From Artemisia argyi (taxonomy: Eukaryota; Streptophyta; Magnoliopsida; Asterales; Asteraceae): a stretch of 64,000 nt of DNA. How positions within the stretch are numbered: the first letter of the stretch is position 1; the number at the start of each line of letters is the position of its first letter. This document shows positions 49,207 through 60,633 of this stretch, one piece after another. Where the stretch lies: the NCBI GenBank assembly GCA_030686995.1, contig CM060697.1, positions 99,896,147 through 99,960,146 on the forward strand. The letters are read 5' to 3'. The position numbers and the translations under genes were made by a program. The notes under the pieces were generated by a model, which ran no database searches, was not told where the DNA came from, and was given only the letters and a program-made list of their open reading frames with translations.

Positions 49207-49819
49207 TATACCCTTACACTTGAGATTTGCTTGTCCTCAAGCAAATGCGCTTTTATTCTAGTCAAAATACAAGTTAGGGGTCATTTAACACTAATATAAA
49301 AGTAATTACAACAAATAATCGTTCTACTAAAGACCAAAGACAAGCATGGAGGTCATATACTAGCACCTCACAAATAGTGTTTAGATACTCACATCTCTCG
49401 GGTGTAATAAAGTATAAATTACAATATGGAAACGGAAGATATCTCTCACTAACTGTCATAGCAAAATAGATTATCATAGGCTTGGGAAAGGATCAAACCT
49501 CCACCACATGGCGTAAGCACCTAGGATAGACTATCAAAGAGGTCTTTTAAAGGGTTGTAACGTTAGGTGTAGGGATATGAAATACACGGTTTTGTTGGAT
49601 AAAGGCAGTCTTTACTGGTGGCGAGTTAACAATCTTGGTCAATTACATGTACAATGTGGCGTTGCTAAGCCAAGACTAGACTCGACTTAAGCTAATAAAT
49701 GAAAAATAACAAAAACATAAAATGAACATAGAATAAAACGGGATGGTAGTCCGTATGTTTTTCTCTTTTCTCTTTTTCTATTTTTTTTCTTTTTATTGAT
49801 TTTTTCGATTTCTTTTTTT

Positions 49820-49869
<50 letters not shown>

Positions 49870-51676
49870 AGACACTCTTACCCTACCATCCAAAATAATA
49901 CATCATAGGGAATGTAAATTCCCTTTACACTTGAATTTTTACATGCTTTACAATAAACTATTCTAATGACTCGAATTAAGAAAATCAAAACACGTGGAGC
50001 ACTTTTAAGATTAACGCACATATGGGGGTAATAAATGATGTTCTTCCCCATTACTCCATAAAATAAGTACTTTACCCATGAGTCCCAATCGTCCCAAAAC
50101 AATATGTACAAGGATATGACTCGACTTAGCAACTATGTAATCAATTAGATAGTTAACTTAGGGTTTAACAAATAACAATAATGCACTAAAGATGAGTGCA
50201 TACACGGAAGGCTAAGGCGATTTGGGTGTACATTTAAGTGGGGTGTAACAAATTCTTCCTTTAAGTAAAATGCATAAAGTTAGAAACGAAAAGATAGGCT
50301 CGGAGGGGTGTAGTAGGGGTTTCGTGTACTAAAAATGAGTACAACGCTAAGGTGTAGGAAAAATTAGTTGACTTAACTAGCCAAATAATATGACTTAAAT
50401 GGTCAAGTAATCATGATACGGGTTTAACACAAGGGTAATCCTGATGCCTCTTATAATGTAGTAAATCCTACTACACGAATGTAGTCTTACTAGCGGTCTC
50501 GGGATGCATCACTAACGCAAGTTCTAGAATCTAAATGCTACCGGTACACTCATAAGCACTAATAGTAAATGCTTTTCCTATCAAATCTAAAGGCGAACCT
50601 CACATATTTTGGTGGAAAATTTTTCTGAATGGTACGGTTATGTGCTAGTCATACAATCTCCTATCCATGAGACGCTTGCTATGGCTAAAGTTTCACTCCT
50701 AAATGTTACAAAAAAATTTAAATTTAGCGCTAAAATTGCACTAACAAGTATTTATCATAGTTTTATTACACATCTACTATCAAACAAACAAACTCAAGCG
50801 AAAGTGTATTTGTAAGGTATCATCATTTTACCCTCCCCTTACACTTAAGATGAACATTGTCCCCAATGTTCAAGTAAAGAATGTAAAAGTTAAATAAGTA
50901 AAATAAATGAAATCAAATACTCCCCTGATTCGCTCGGTATGGATAATAAGGTGGCCAAGTTAGATCTTCCTCCAAGAAAATGAACAATCAAAGCTTCCCT
51001 TCCAGAATATAAATCATCTTCTTGTCATACATATCCTGTAAATCCTGAGAAAACAAACAAAGCAACCTCGCATAAAATCGGCAGCAATCTACATAAGTTA
51101 CTAAATCCTAGAAAACAAGATAAGATATAAAACTTAATAATTCAACAAAAACTTTAAGACTCCGTTAGAAAAACAAAACTGGTAAAATTTCTAGGTTTTT
51201 ACACGTGACGCCGTCAAGAGTAAACTCGTGACGCCGTCAGAAGTGACCTGCAGAAATTCTTATGTTAAGTTTCCGGAAAATTTCTGGAAAAACTTGGTCC
51301 TACTTTCTGGAAAATCCTGCAAAACTTTATTATGACTCAATACAAGCATTTGACTCTAAAAAATACGAATATACATGTCCATTTAATATTGTGGAGAATC
51401 ATGATCGGTTTGTTTCTTAAAAACATATTTGGGGTTTCCCCTTACACTTATCTTTTGCAAAAATACTTTTAGGTGGAGTTAAGACTAGGCCAAAACAACA
51501 AAGTAAAGTATTTCCACTTTTTAGTTTAGAAACATGATCTACCAACAATAAAAATAAAACATGCATACGGAAGCAAATAACAAACAAACAAAATAAAATC
51601 ACACAAAACATGGGTTGCCTCCCAAGAAGCGCTTTTCTTTATTTACGAGTCTTGTAGCTAGACTCAAGGTCATGGG
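49207..51676 (-). other. Conserved noncoding 3' region of TR-GAG-1
   Basis: About 2.4 kb lies between the ORF and the 3' LTR without coding content. It is collinear with 58260-60633 of TR-GAG-2 in opposite orientation. Shared anchors are CTTCTTGGGAGGCAACCCATG, GCAAGCGTCTCATGGATAGG and GCTTGAGGACAAGCAAATC. The last, at 49225-49246, forms a 9-bp stem (ATTTGCTTG with CAAGCAAAT) directly before the LTR. A poly(T) run of about 38 bases lies at 49829-49867 and is not shared with TR-GAG-2. Confidence 0.75.
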
Positions 51677-52573
51677 TTACCGTGTATCGCTTATGCTCAC
51701 ATAACCAAGCGTGAGCCATCTAATAGTTGCCTCATCTTTCTTATAATCATCTCCTAACTCTAAACATCTGCGATAGTATCTTTTATTCTTTTCATGAGTA
51801 TATTTAAGCCCTTTTCTCTTATCATTCTCACTTAGCATTTCTATGGGCGGATATCTACTGCACTTCTCCATGGAAAAATCCTTGAACCTAGGGTGCGCAC
51901 GGGGCATTTGGTAGACAAAGTCTTCATCCCCATCCGAGAATGTAATTAACCATTCTATAAGTTTTTCATCAAGGTTGGTCAACCTTTTAAAGGGTTTTCC
52001 AAACACAACTTGGGTTAACTTATCATCAATAAATTCTCCTAGACTCTCCATAACCATGAACTCAACAAGATAAACCAAGCTTCCTACAAACGCATGCAAT
52101 GGTATTTCCCTAGCAATAATGTTCTCTCCTTTGTATTCTAACTCATCTACCATGATTTTATTATATTCATTACGCGAGATTATGTTCAATGGGAGAGATG
52201 AGTTAAGATAGGCGTTAAAGCTCCTAAATCCGATCTTACAAGGAAATTGCATGTTGAATGAACTATCACTATCAATTCTCGTTCTAGGGTCGACATACCT
52301 AAGAGGGTTCCCTTCCTCTTCCATCCTATCCTCATTAATCACATCACCATCATCAAGATCCTCATCGAAGTCTGAATAGTAAAAAGGACTAGCCCTACAG
52401 TCATCATCATGATCAGACTCCTCTAATTCAGAATTATTGTCAAAGTGGTGGTTGGGCGAGAGGTTAGGTGGGTTCTCATTCTCGACAAAAGGGAGTGGGT
52501 CGGGCATTTGAAAAATCCTACGATGAAAAACACGAATAACATGAATCAAACGATCAATGTTATTGTTATCCAT
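51677..52573 (-). CDS. TR-GAG-1 protein: acidic N-terminus plus protease-like domain
   Basis: This 298-residue frame starts at ATG 52573 (MDNNNIDRLIHVIRVFHRR). Residues 35-85 are very acidic (ESDHDDDCR, DFDEDLDDGD). From FPCKIGFRSFNAYL the sequence matches the retropepsin-like region of the TR-GAG-2 gag (VFGKPF, VYQMPRAHPR). The position where aspartic proteases carry D-(S/T)-G reads LNSSLPLN, so the catalytic aspartate is absent. The capsid domain and zinc region found in TR-GAG-2 are missing. The end, LGYVSISDTR, lies just before the conserved GGGAGGCAACCC motif. If made, the protein is unlikely to be an active protease. Confidence 0.75.
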   Translation of the reverse strand: MDNNNIDRLIHVIRVFHRRIFQMPDPLPFVENENPPNLSPNHHFDNNSELEESDHDDDCRASPFYYSDFDEDLDDGDVINEDRMEEEGNPLRYVDPRTRIDSDSSFNMQFPCKIGFRSFNAYLNSSLPLNIISRNEYNKIMVDELEYKGENIIAREIPLHAFVGSLVYLVEFMVMESLGEFIDDKLTQVVFGKPFKRLTNLDEKLIEWLITFSDGDEDFVYQMPRAHPRFKDFSMEKCSRYPPIEMLSENDKRKGLKYTHEKNKRYYRRCLELGDDYKKDEATIRWLTLGYVSISDTR

Positions 52574-52714
52574 CGAAATAGTTTACGAACAAAGGAAACA
52601 AAGAAATAAGATAGACTAGAGAAAACCTAAAAATAAAAATAAAATCTTACTAGAAAGGAATCTAGCAAGTAGACCTAATAAAAAGAAATTCTAACCTAGA
52701 CAATAACTATTCCC

Positions 52715-52729
52715 CGGGTTGCGGCGCCA
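52715..52729 (-). other. Primer-binding site of TR-GAG-1
   Basis: On the minus strand, TGGCGCCGCAACCCG starts six bases after the 5' LTR end. It resembles the TGGCGCCG site (tRNA-Asp type) usual in Athila/Tat elements. Confidence 0.8.
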
Positions 52730-52735
52730 AAAACT

Positions 52736-54146
52736 TGATGCGTAGGGATTGCACCAGGCTTTACCTCTCAAGGGATCTTGAGAAGCTTATAACCCCCACC
52801 AGGCAGTGTACCTGATCGTTGTAGTATAGTATAGTGACAAGTACCGGGGGATTGATCGTTCAGCTAGGAATAGTGTCGCTAGGATTAGAAAACCTAAATA
52901 CTAGTTCTAAAGATGATGGATGATTATTTTTGTATTTTTATATTTTTTTAGAAAGCAAGGAAATATCTCGGGTTTGAAGGATTTAGGCGGAATTAGTTGC
53001 TAGTCAACTAACCCAATACTAAAGATGCAATCAAATTAAAATACTAGAAATGAAAATAAAACTAAATTAACTAAGGTTGTGAGCAATAAGTGGATAAATG
53101 TGTTTACTTAGATTTCACTACTCCCTAGATATCTTTTACACGTTAATTACTTGTTATAGTTGCGTGGATGACGGATTGTATTCCCTAATACCATTCATGG
53201 GGTGGCGCACTTAACTCCCCAATCCTATGAGTGCCTACTTCACTCCTATGTCGAGCCGGCTAAGAAGCTCCTAACATGGGATCATTAGAATTTACTCATG
53301 CATTAAATACAACCAATAAAACCTAGTGCACATCGGTTCATGTTTCCTAAGACGTTCAAGCAAGTTACCATTTGGAGATCTGCCAGTTTTCTTAAGGCTA
53401 ACATCGAAATCATTCATCCAATACAACCATAAACAAGTAATCAACACATAATCAACATCTAGGTTTCATTAGATCTAAGGAAACACAAGATAAATCTAGC
53501 CTAGCATGGTGGAATTAAGACAAGCACAAGATATAGACAACCAACACATAGACATATTGATTGAATTAGAAGAACATTTATCTCAATTACACATGTAAGG
53601 GTTCAAGGGCTGAAAACCCTTGAAAAACCTGTAAAAATCGTATATGGTTCGGCCTTAGGGTTTCTCCAAAACTTGTTCCTCCTATGAATGAAAATTAGAA
53701 AACTATATATAGAAAACTGAGGCTGACGGCGTCAAGACCAAATGGGTGACGCCGTCATCTCGCCGCCAAAAGAATTCTCGGACTGCCTTGATCTACATCT
53801 GACGTCGTCATGTATTAACTTTTTCCAGGCCGTCACGTATTTTACTCTTGACGCTCTTCCTTGTGACGCCTTCATTTCTGTACTGGGCCGTCATGAAAAT
53901 TACTCTTGACGCCGTCAAATTGTTGCTCTTGACGCCGTCACCTACTGTTCCCAGCTTGGAAAATTAAGTCTTTGGCATTTTCTTCACTTTTATACTCCAA
54001 AAACGTCCGAATTGCTTCCTTTTCCATATTTCACTCCCAAAGTACCTAAAATCACAAAAGGAACGATTTAGGGCAATATTTGATCAAATAAATTCAATTC
54101 CGGGCTTAAATGACCCCCTAAAAGTAGTTCATTTTTCGTCTCATCA
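52736..54146 (-). repeat. 5' LTR of TR-GAG-1 (1411 bp)
   Basis: It starts TGATGCGTAGGG and ends CTCATCA, adjacent to TAAGT. It holds the same TGACG palindromes as its partner, at about 53724-53942. On the minus strand the TATA-like CTATATATAG lies near 53701-53710. Confidence 0.93.
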
Positions 54147-54209
54147 TAAGTCTTAAACACTAAAATTTTGTGAGTTACTTAAAAACAAAGTTTATGTTTT
54201 GTCATCAAC

Positions 54210-54223
54210 AAAAAGGGGGAGAT
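54210..54223 (+). other. Main polypurine tract of the Sirevirus
   Basis: AAAAAGGGGGAGAT directly precedes the 3' LTR start TGTTAATAC. It fixes the LTR boundary, and hence the 34876 start of the left copy. Confidence 0.9.
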
Positions 54224-54420
54224 TGTTAATACAAATATCGCCTAAAAACATTATTTATATTTTACGATCTTTGCTAAGTTTTGTTAACGACAAAGTGTAA
54301 ACTTTGGTTTCTCGTAAAACATAATTTCAATTTAAAGACTTGCATAATTAGACATTTGCTACATTTACATTTCATATAAAATACAACACTTTTTATATTG
54401 CTTAAAATAGAAAAATGTTA
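54224..54420 (+). repeat. Sirevirus 3' LTR, first part
   Basis: These 197 bases match 34876-35071 and are interrupted by TR-GAG-2 after AAAAATGTTA. The remainder resumes at 62030. Confidence 0.92.
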
Positions 54421-55837
54421 TGATGAGGCGAAAAATGATCCGTTTTTAGGGGGTCATTTAAGCCGGAATTGGAATTTATTTGATCAAATATTGCCCTAAA
54501 TCGTTCCTTTTGTGATTTTAGGTAATTTGGGAGTGAATTCTGGAAAAGGAAGCATTTTGGACATTTTTGAAGCATAAAAGTGAAAAACGGCAAAGTCTTA
54601 ATTTTCCTTGCTGGGAAGAGTACCTGACGGCGTCAAGAGCAATTTTATGACGGCGTCAGGAGTAAAATGGATGACGGCCCAAAGAAAACGTGACGGTGTC
54701 AGAACAAGGGCGTCAAGAGTAAATGTGGTGACGGCCTAGAACAAGATTACACATGACGGCGTCAGATCTGGATCTAGGCAATCCAAGAAGATTTCTGGCG
54801 GTGAGATGACGGCGTCAGAACTTTCCTCTTGACGCCGTCACCTCATGAAATCTATATATACTTTTCTAATTTTCATTCATTAAAGAGGAACTTGTGTGGA
54901 GAATTTTAGGGTCGAACTTAATAAACCCTAGCTCGTTTGTAACAGTATTGTCAAGGGTTTTCACCCCTTGAAACCTTTCATGTTCAATTGAGATAAGTAT
55001 CCTTTCAATTCATTCAATATGTCTATGTGTTGTTTGAATATATCTTACGCTTGTCTTAATTTTAACATGTTAGACTAGATCTTTTGTGTGTTTGCTTAGA
55101 TGTAATGAAACCTAGATGTTGATTGTAGGTTGATTACTTGTTTATTGTTGTAATGGATGAATGATTTCAATGTTAGGCTTAAGAAAACTGGCAGATCTCC
55201 ATTGTGTAACTTGCTTGAACGTCTTAAGAAACATGAACCGATGTGTACTAGGTTTTTATGGTTGTATTTAATGCATGAGCAAATTCTAGTGATCCCATGT
55301 TAGGAGCTTCTTGCAGGCTCGATATAGGAGTGAAGTAGGACCTTATAGAATTGGGGAAGTAAGTACGCCACCCCATGATTGATATTAAGGAATTAACCCG
55401 TCATCCACGAAACTGTAACAAGTAATTAACCTGTAAAAGATATCTAGGGAGTTGTGAAATCTAAGTAAACACAATTCTCCCATATATTATTCACACCTCT
55501 AGTTTAATTAGCTTTATTTTCATTTTTGTTACTTTATTTTAATTGCATCTGTAGTTATTGGGTTAGTTGACTAGCAACTAATTCCGCCCACTCTTCTAAA
55601 AACCGAGATTTTATTTGCTTTTAAAAAATATAAAAAATACAAAAAGAATCATCCCTCACTTCTAGACCTAGTTTTTAAGCTTTATAATCCTAGCGATACT
55701 ATTCCTGAGTTGAACGATCAATCCCCCGGTACTTGTTACTATACTATACTATAACGATCAGGTACACTGCCTGGTGAGGGTTGTAAGCTTCTCGAGATCC
55801 CTCGAGAGGTAAAGCCTGGTGCAATCCGCACGCATCA
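54421..55837 (+). repeat. 5' LTR of TR-GAG-2 (1417 bp)
   Basis: It begins TGATGAGGCGAAAAATGATCC and ends CCGCACGCATCA, and matches 60634-62024 closely. The TATA box CTATATATAC lies near 54851-54860, just after the palindrome array. Confidence 0.93.
54625..54840 (+). promoter_or_regulatory. TGACG-N-CGTCA palindrome array in TR-GAG-2 LTR
   Basis: The 11-bp palindrome TGACGGCGTCA or TGACGCCGTCA is perfect at 54625-54635, 54648-54658, 54754-54764, 54807-54817 and 54830-54840, with several degenerate copies between. TGACG is the core recognised by plant TGA-type bZIP factors. The array ends about ten bases before the TATA box. The same motif recurs in all four LTRs of the two elements and near 51210 and 58710. 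Confidence 0.7.
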
Positions 55838-55843
55838 AGTTTT

Positions 55844-55858
55844 TGGCGCCGCAGCCCG
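55844..55858 (+). other. Primer-binding site of TR-GAG-2
   Basis: TGGCGCCGCAGCCCG starts six bases after the 5' LTR. It is nearly identical to the TR-GAG-1 site, and of the Athila/Tat tRNA-Asp type. Confidence 0.82.
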
Positions 55859-55927
55859 TGGAATAGTTATTGTCTAGGTTAGGATTTTCTTTTTATTAGG
55901 TCTACTTGCTAGATTCCTTTCTAGTAA

Positions 55928-58255
55928 GATTATATTTTTATTTTTAGGTTTTCTTTAGTCTATCTATTTCTTCGTATTTTTGTTCGTAACTCTTTACCAT
56001 CCGACATCATTGAAGGTGGTAACATCTTTGAACCCATCAACCCACCACAACAAGGCCACCCACAAAACCCACCACTAGCTAACCAACCTCTTAGGCCCCG
56101 AACCCTAGAAGAGTACTCCCGACCTAGCCACCAAGGCTATCGAAACACTATTAAGCTCACCCAAGGAGCCAATGTGTCTCCCTTGCGATCCGACACCATC
56201 CGGTTGGTGCAAAGCGGATGTGCATTCCATGGACTTTGTTCCGAAGATCCAAATCAACATCTCAAGGACTTCCTTAAAATCGTAGATTCCATAGACCCTG
56301 ATGTTACAACTAAAGAGTCGACCCGATTACGCCTATTCCAATTCTCTGTACGTGATCAAGCTAGTCAATGGCTTGAACATTTACCCGCGGGATCTATCAC
56401 CGCATGGGATGATCTCACCACTCGTTTCCTTGCTCAATTTTTCCCACCGGGGAGAACTACCAAGCTTAGAAATGATATCTTGATGTTCCAACAACGTCAA
56501 GGTGAAACTCTATATGAAGCATGGACTCGTTTCAAGGACTTACTCCAAAAAGTCCCTCATCATGGCATAGATCTTTGGCTCCAAGTCCAAATCTTCTATG
56601 ACCATATCGATCTCTCCACAAGGCGAACCATTGACCAATCGGCCGGTGGCAAGCTACGTGATCTAAGTACGGAAGAATCAGGGGAACTCATAGAAGATCT
56701 TGCTCTCTATGACAACGAAAGTTCGAATGATCCCCGTGATTTGAACAAAACGGTCAAGGCAATATCTTTGCCTTCGAACAATTCTAGCACTCCCGACCAT
56801 AGGATCATGGAACTTGAGGACCAAGTCAAGTTTCTCATGAAATCTTACGAAGCTCTTAAGCCTTCAAGCCAAGTGAATAAAATCACTTCTTCATGCGAAT
56901 TATGTAGTGGTCCCCATGACACTCGTGATTGCGTGGAACTCCCCGGAACAACTTTTGCGGACTACGCGTCCTCGCGTACCGACGAAGCGGGAGATAAGTG
57001 GTACACTTTCAAACCCGAGCCAAACCCTTACGGTGATTCCTACAACCCTTCTTGGAAAAATCACCCAAACCTTAGGTGGAAACAAAACCAAAACAATTCC
57101 TCCAATCCGCCTAATCGTTACCAACCAAACGGTCCACCCTCCAACCGTACTTTCAACAACAATCCTTCTAACAACTATGGTAGTACCAACAATCTTGAAG
57201 AATTGATGTCCAAGTTTATGGCATCTCAAGAAGCTCGCATAGCTAAGTTTGAAACCGAATTCAACCAACAACAAACGGAGATGACCAATAAGATTGACAA
57301 CTTGTTGAAAGCCCTCAACAACCAAGCGTTAACTACACCTAGGAAGGACACTAGGGACGCCAATAGCGGAATCCAAACTAAGGACCCCTCATCATCCAAA
57401 CACGTCCACTTTGTCAATGTTGTCACCATTAAGCCAATAGATAAGGAGATAGAAGAAAGTGACAAGGATGAAGTTGGAGTAGAAACCGAGACTAGGTATG
57501 AAATTAAGGAAGTTGAGGTTAATAAGGGAGAAAAATTAGTGAAAGTAGAGACTGTAGAAGAGTACTTTGATAAGTTGCCCACTAAGGAAGAACGGGAATA
57601 TCACAAGGATTTATTCGATGATCCCGAGACACCATATATCCTTGGTTCACCCATTATTAAAATGGGAGATCCCTCTAACATCAACATACCATGCAACATT
57701 GGGCATATGCATGTATGGAAAGCTTATATCGATCCTAGGTCTCCTATAAACATCATGACTAGGACTTATTATAATTGGGTAATGAAGAAACAACTTGGTT
57801 ATAGGATGATGCCCAACAAGAACTTGCTAAGTAATTTTGTAGGTAGAGTGAAAGGATTGCATGTGATTGTCAGAAATTTCACTTATGAGACCGATTTTAT
57901 GATAGTGGACGATACTCGTCCGGTGATAGATGCTTGCCTAAGTCAAGTAGTATTCAGAAAACCGTTCGTTGAGGCCACTAAGATGAGTTATGATCCGACT
58001 CTAGGGATAGTTAGGTTCAAGGAAGAGAATGATGAGATTGCCTACCAAATGCCCTATAAGATTGAGCAATACCGCCTTCTATTGAACATAGAAAAGGAAC
58101 ACAAATAAGCGGCTTACTATAGAAATGATGATGATAGACGTAGAGGAGTAGAGTATGTGATGAATAGGATGCTTGGTTTCTACAAAGAATGCTTGCAACT
58201 AGGTCCGAAATACAAAACTAATATAGGAGATGACCTAGAGAGTGAGACAAAATGA
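55928..58255 (+). pseudogene. TR-GAG-2 gag with no ATG, one stop and protease-like C-terminus
   Basis: The frame opens at 55928 and has no ATG before the conserved region. The capsid domain (Retrotrans_gag) spans HGLCSEDPNQHLKDFLKI to QGETLYEAWTRFKDLL. A CCHC-like segment follows (CELCSGPHDTRDC), then a long Asn/Pro-rich linker, a coiled-coil segment, an acidic region, and a retropepsin-like fold (IPCNIGHMHVWKAYIDPRSP to CLSQVVFRKPF). The active-site position reads DPRSP and not D-(S/T)-G. A TAA at 58106 interrupts the end, and in-frame sequence continues to about 58255. No pol follows. Confidence 0.88.
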
Positions 58256-58259
58256 TGAG

Positions 58260-60633
58260 GTCACGTAGTAACCCATGACCTTGAGTCTAGCTACAAGACT
58301 CGTAAATAAAGAAAAGTGCTTCTTGGGAGGCAACCCATGTTTTGTGTGTTTTTAATTTTATTTGATTGTTATTTGTTTCCGTATGCATGCTTTATTTTTA
58401 TTGTTGGTAGATCGTGTTTCAAACTAAAATGGTGAAAATACTTTATTTTGTCGTTTGGCTTAGTTTTAACTTCATCCAAAGGTATTTCGCAAAAGATAAG
58501 TGTAAGGGGAAACCCCAAATATGTTTTTAAGAAACAAACTCGATCATGATTCTCCACAATATTAAATGAACATGTATATTCGTATTTGTTAGAGTCAAAT
58601 GCTTGTATCGAGTCATAATGATGTTTTGCAGGATTTTCCAGGAAGTAGGACAAAGTTTTTCCATAAATTTTCCGGAAACTTAACATAAGGATTTCTGCAG
58701 GCCACTTCTGACGGCGTCAGGAAGAAACTCATGACGGCGTCACGTGTAAAATTCTGGAAATTTTACTAGTTTTGTTTTTCTAATGGAATTTTAAAGTTTT
58801 TGTTAAATCTTTAGTTTTATAATCTCCAGGGAATCTGCAAACATCATTCCACAAGCATTATATCTTACATTATTTTCTAGGATTTGTTATCATATATAGA
58901 TTGCCGCCGATTTTACGCGAGGTTGCCTTGTTTGTTTTCTCAGGTTTAACAGGTTATGTTTGACAAGAAGATGATTTATATTTTGGAAGGGAAGCTTTGA
59001 TTGTTCATTTTCTTGGAGGAAGATTTAACCTGGTTACCATATTATCCACACCGAGCGAATAAGGGGAGTATTTGATTTCATTCTTTTACCTATTTCACTT
59101 TTACAATCTTTAATTGAACATTGGGGACACTTGAGTTTGTTTGTTTGATGGTAGATGTGTAATAAAACTATGAGAAATACTTGTTAGTGTAATTTTAGCG
59201 CCAAATTTAAAATTTTTTACAACATTTAGGAGTGAAACTTTAGCCGTAGCAAGCGTCTCATGGATAGGAGATTGTATGACTAGCACAAAACCGTATCACT
59301 CAGAAAAATTTTCCACCCAAATATGTGAGGTTCACCTTTAGATTTGATAGGAAAAGCATTTACTATTAGTGCTTATGAGTGTACCAGTAGCATTTAGATT
59401 CTAGAACTTGCGTTAGTGATGCATCCCGAGACCGCTAGTGAGACTACATTCGTGTAGTAGGATTTACTACATGATAAGAGGCATTAGGATCACCCTTGTG
59501 TTAAATCCGTATCATAATTACTTGACCATTTAAGTCATATTACTTGGCTAGTAAAGTCAATTAATTTTTCCCACACCCTTAGCGTTGTACTCATTTTTAG
59601 TACACAAACCCCTAGTACACCCCTCCGAGCCTATCTTTTCGTTTCTAACTTTAAGCATCTTACTTAAAGGAAGAATTTGTTACACCCCACTTAAATGTAC
59701 AACCAAATTGCCTTAGCCTTCCATGTATGCACTCATCTTTAGTGCATTATTGTTATTTGTTTAAACCCTTAGTTAATTATCTAATTGATTACATGGTTGC
59801 TAAGTCGAGTCATATCCTTGTATATATTGTTTTGGGACGATTGGGACTCATGGGTAAAGTACTTATGTTATGGAGTAATGGGGAAGAACATCATATTATT
59901 ACCCCCATACGTACGTTAATCTTAAAAGTACTCCAAGTGTTTTGATTATCTTAATTCGAGTCATTAGATTAGTTTATTGTAAAGTATGTAAAAATTCAAG
60001 TGTAAGGGGAATGTTCATTCCCTATGATGTATTATTTTGGATGGTAGGGTAAGAGTGTATGAAAAAAAATAGAAAAAGAAAAGAGAAAACATACGGACTA
60101 CCATCCCGTTTCATTCTATGTTCATTTTATGTTTTTGTTATTTATTAGCTTAAGTCGAGTCTAGTCTTGGCTTAGCAACGCCATATTGTACATGTAATTA
60201 ACCAAGATTATTAACTCGCCACTAGTAAAGATTGCCTATATCCAACAAAATCGTGTATTCCATATCCCTACACCTAATGTTATAACCCTTTAAAAGACCT
60301 CTTTGATAGTTTATCCTAGGTGCTTACGCCATGTGGTGGAGGTTTGATCCTTTTCCAAGCCTATGGTAATCTATTTTGCTATAACAGGTAGTGAGAGATG
60401 TTTTACATTTCCATATTGTGATATATACTTTATTACACCTGAAAGATGTGAGTATCTAAATACTATTTGTGAGGTGCTAGTGTATGACCTCCGTGCTTGT
60501 CTTTGGTCTTTAGTGGAACGATTATTTGTTGTAATTACTTTTATATTAGTGTTAAATGACCCCTAATTTGTATTTTGATTAGAATAAAAGCGCATTTGCT
60601 TGAGGACAAGCAAATCTCAAGTGTAAGGGTATA
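58260..60633 (+). other. Conserved noncoding 3' region of TR-GAG-2
   Basis: The region has no supported coding sequence. It parallels TR-GAG-1 throughout. It includes CTTCTTGGGAGGCAACCCATG (about 58318), TGACGGCGTCA copies near 58710 and 58732, and the ATTTGCTTG/CAAGCAAAT stem at 60594-60615, directly before a GTGTAAGGG polypurine-like tract and the 3' LTR. The GCTTGAGGACAAGCAA word is one I remember as widespread in plant Gypsy elements. Confidence 0.75.

Larger units (their letters stand above)
47804..54146 (-). mobile_element. TR-GAG-1: gag-only Athila-like retrotransposon
   Basis: Both ends read TGATGCG...CATCA, and TAAGT is duplicated at 47799-47803 and 54147-54151. LTRs of about 1.4 kb flank 3.5 kb of internal DNA. 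The primer-binding site shows that it reads on the minus strand. It has no integrase, reverse transcriptase or RNase H. The only ORF (51677-52573) has the protease-like part of a gag protein but not the capsid core. It must have used enzymes from a relative. It sits in the Sirevirus 3' internal region. Confidence 0.92.

Noticed and set aside
59727..60566. Small open frames in the TR-GAG-2 3' region, and their counterparts in TR-GAG-1
   Set aside because: They are short, lack a common frame between the two elements, and have no recognisable domain.
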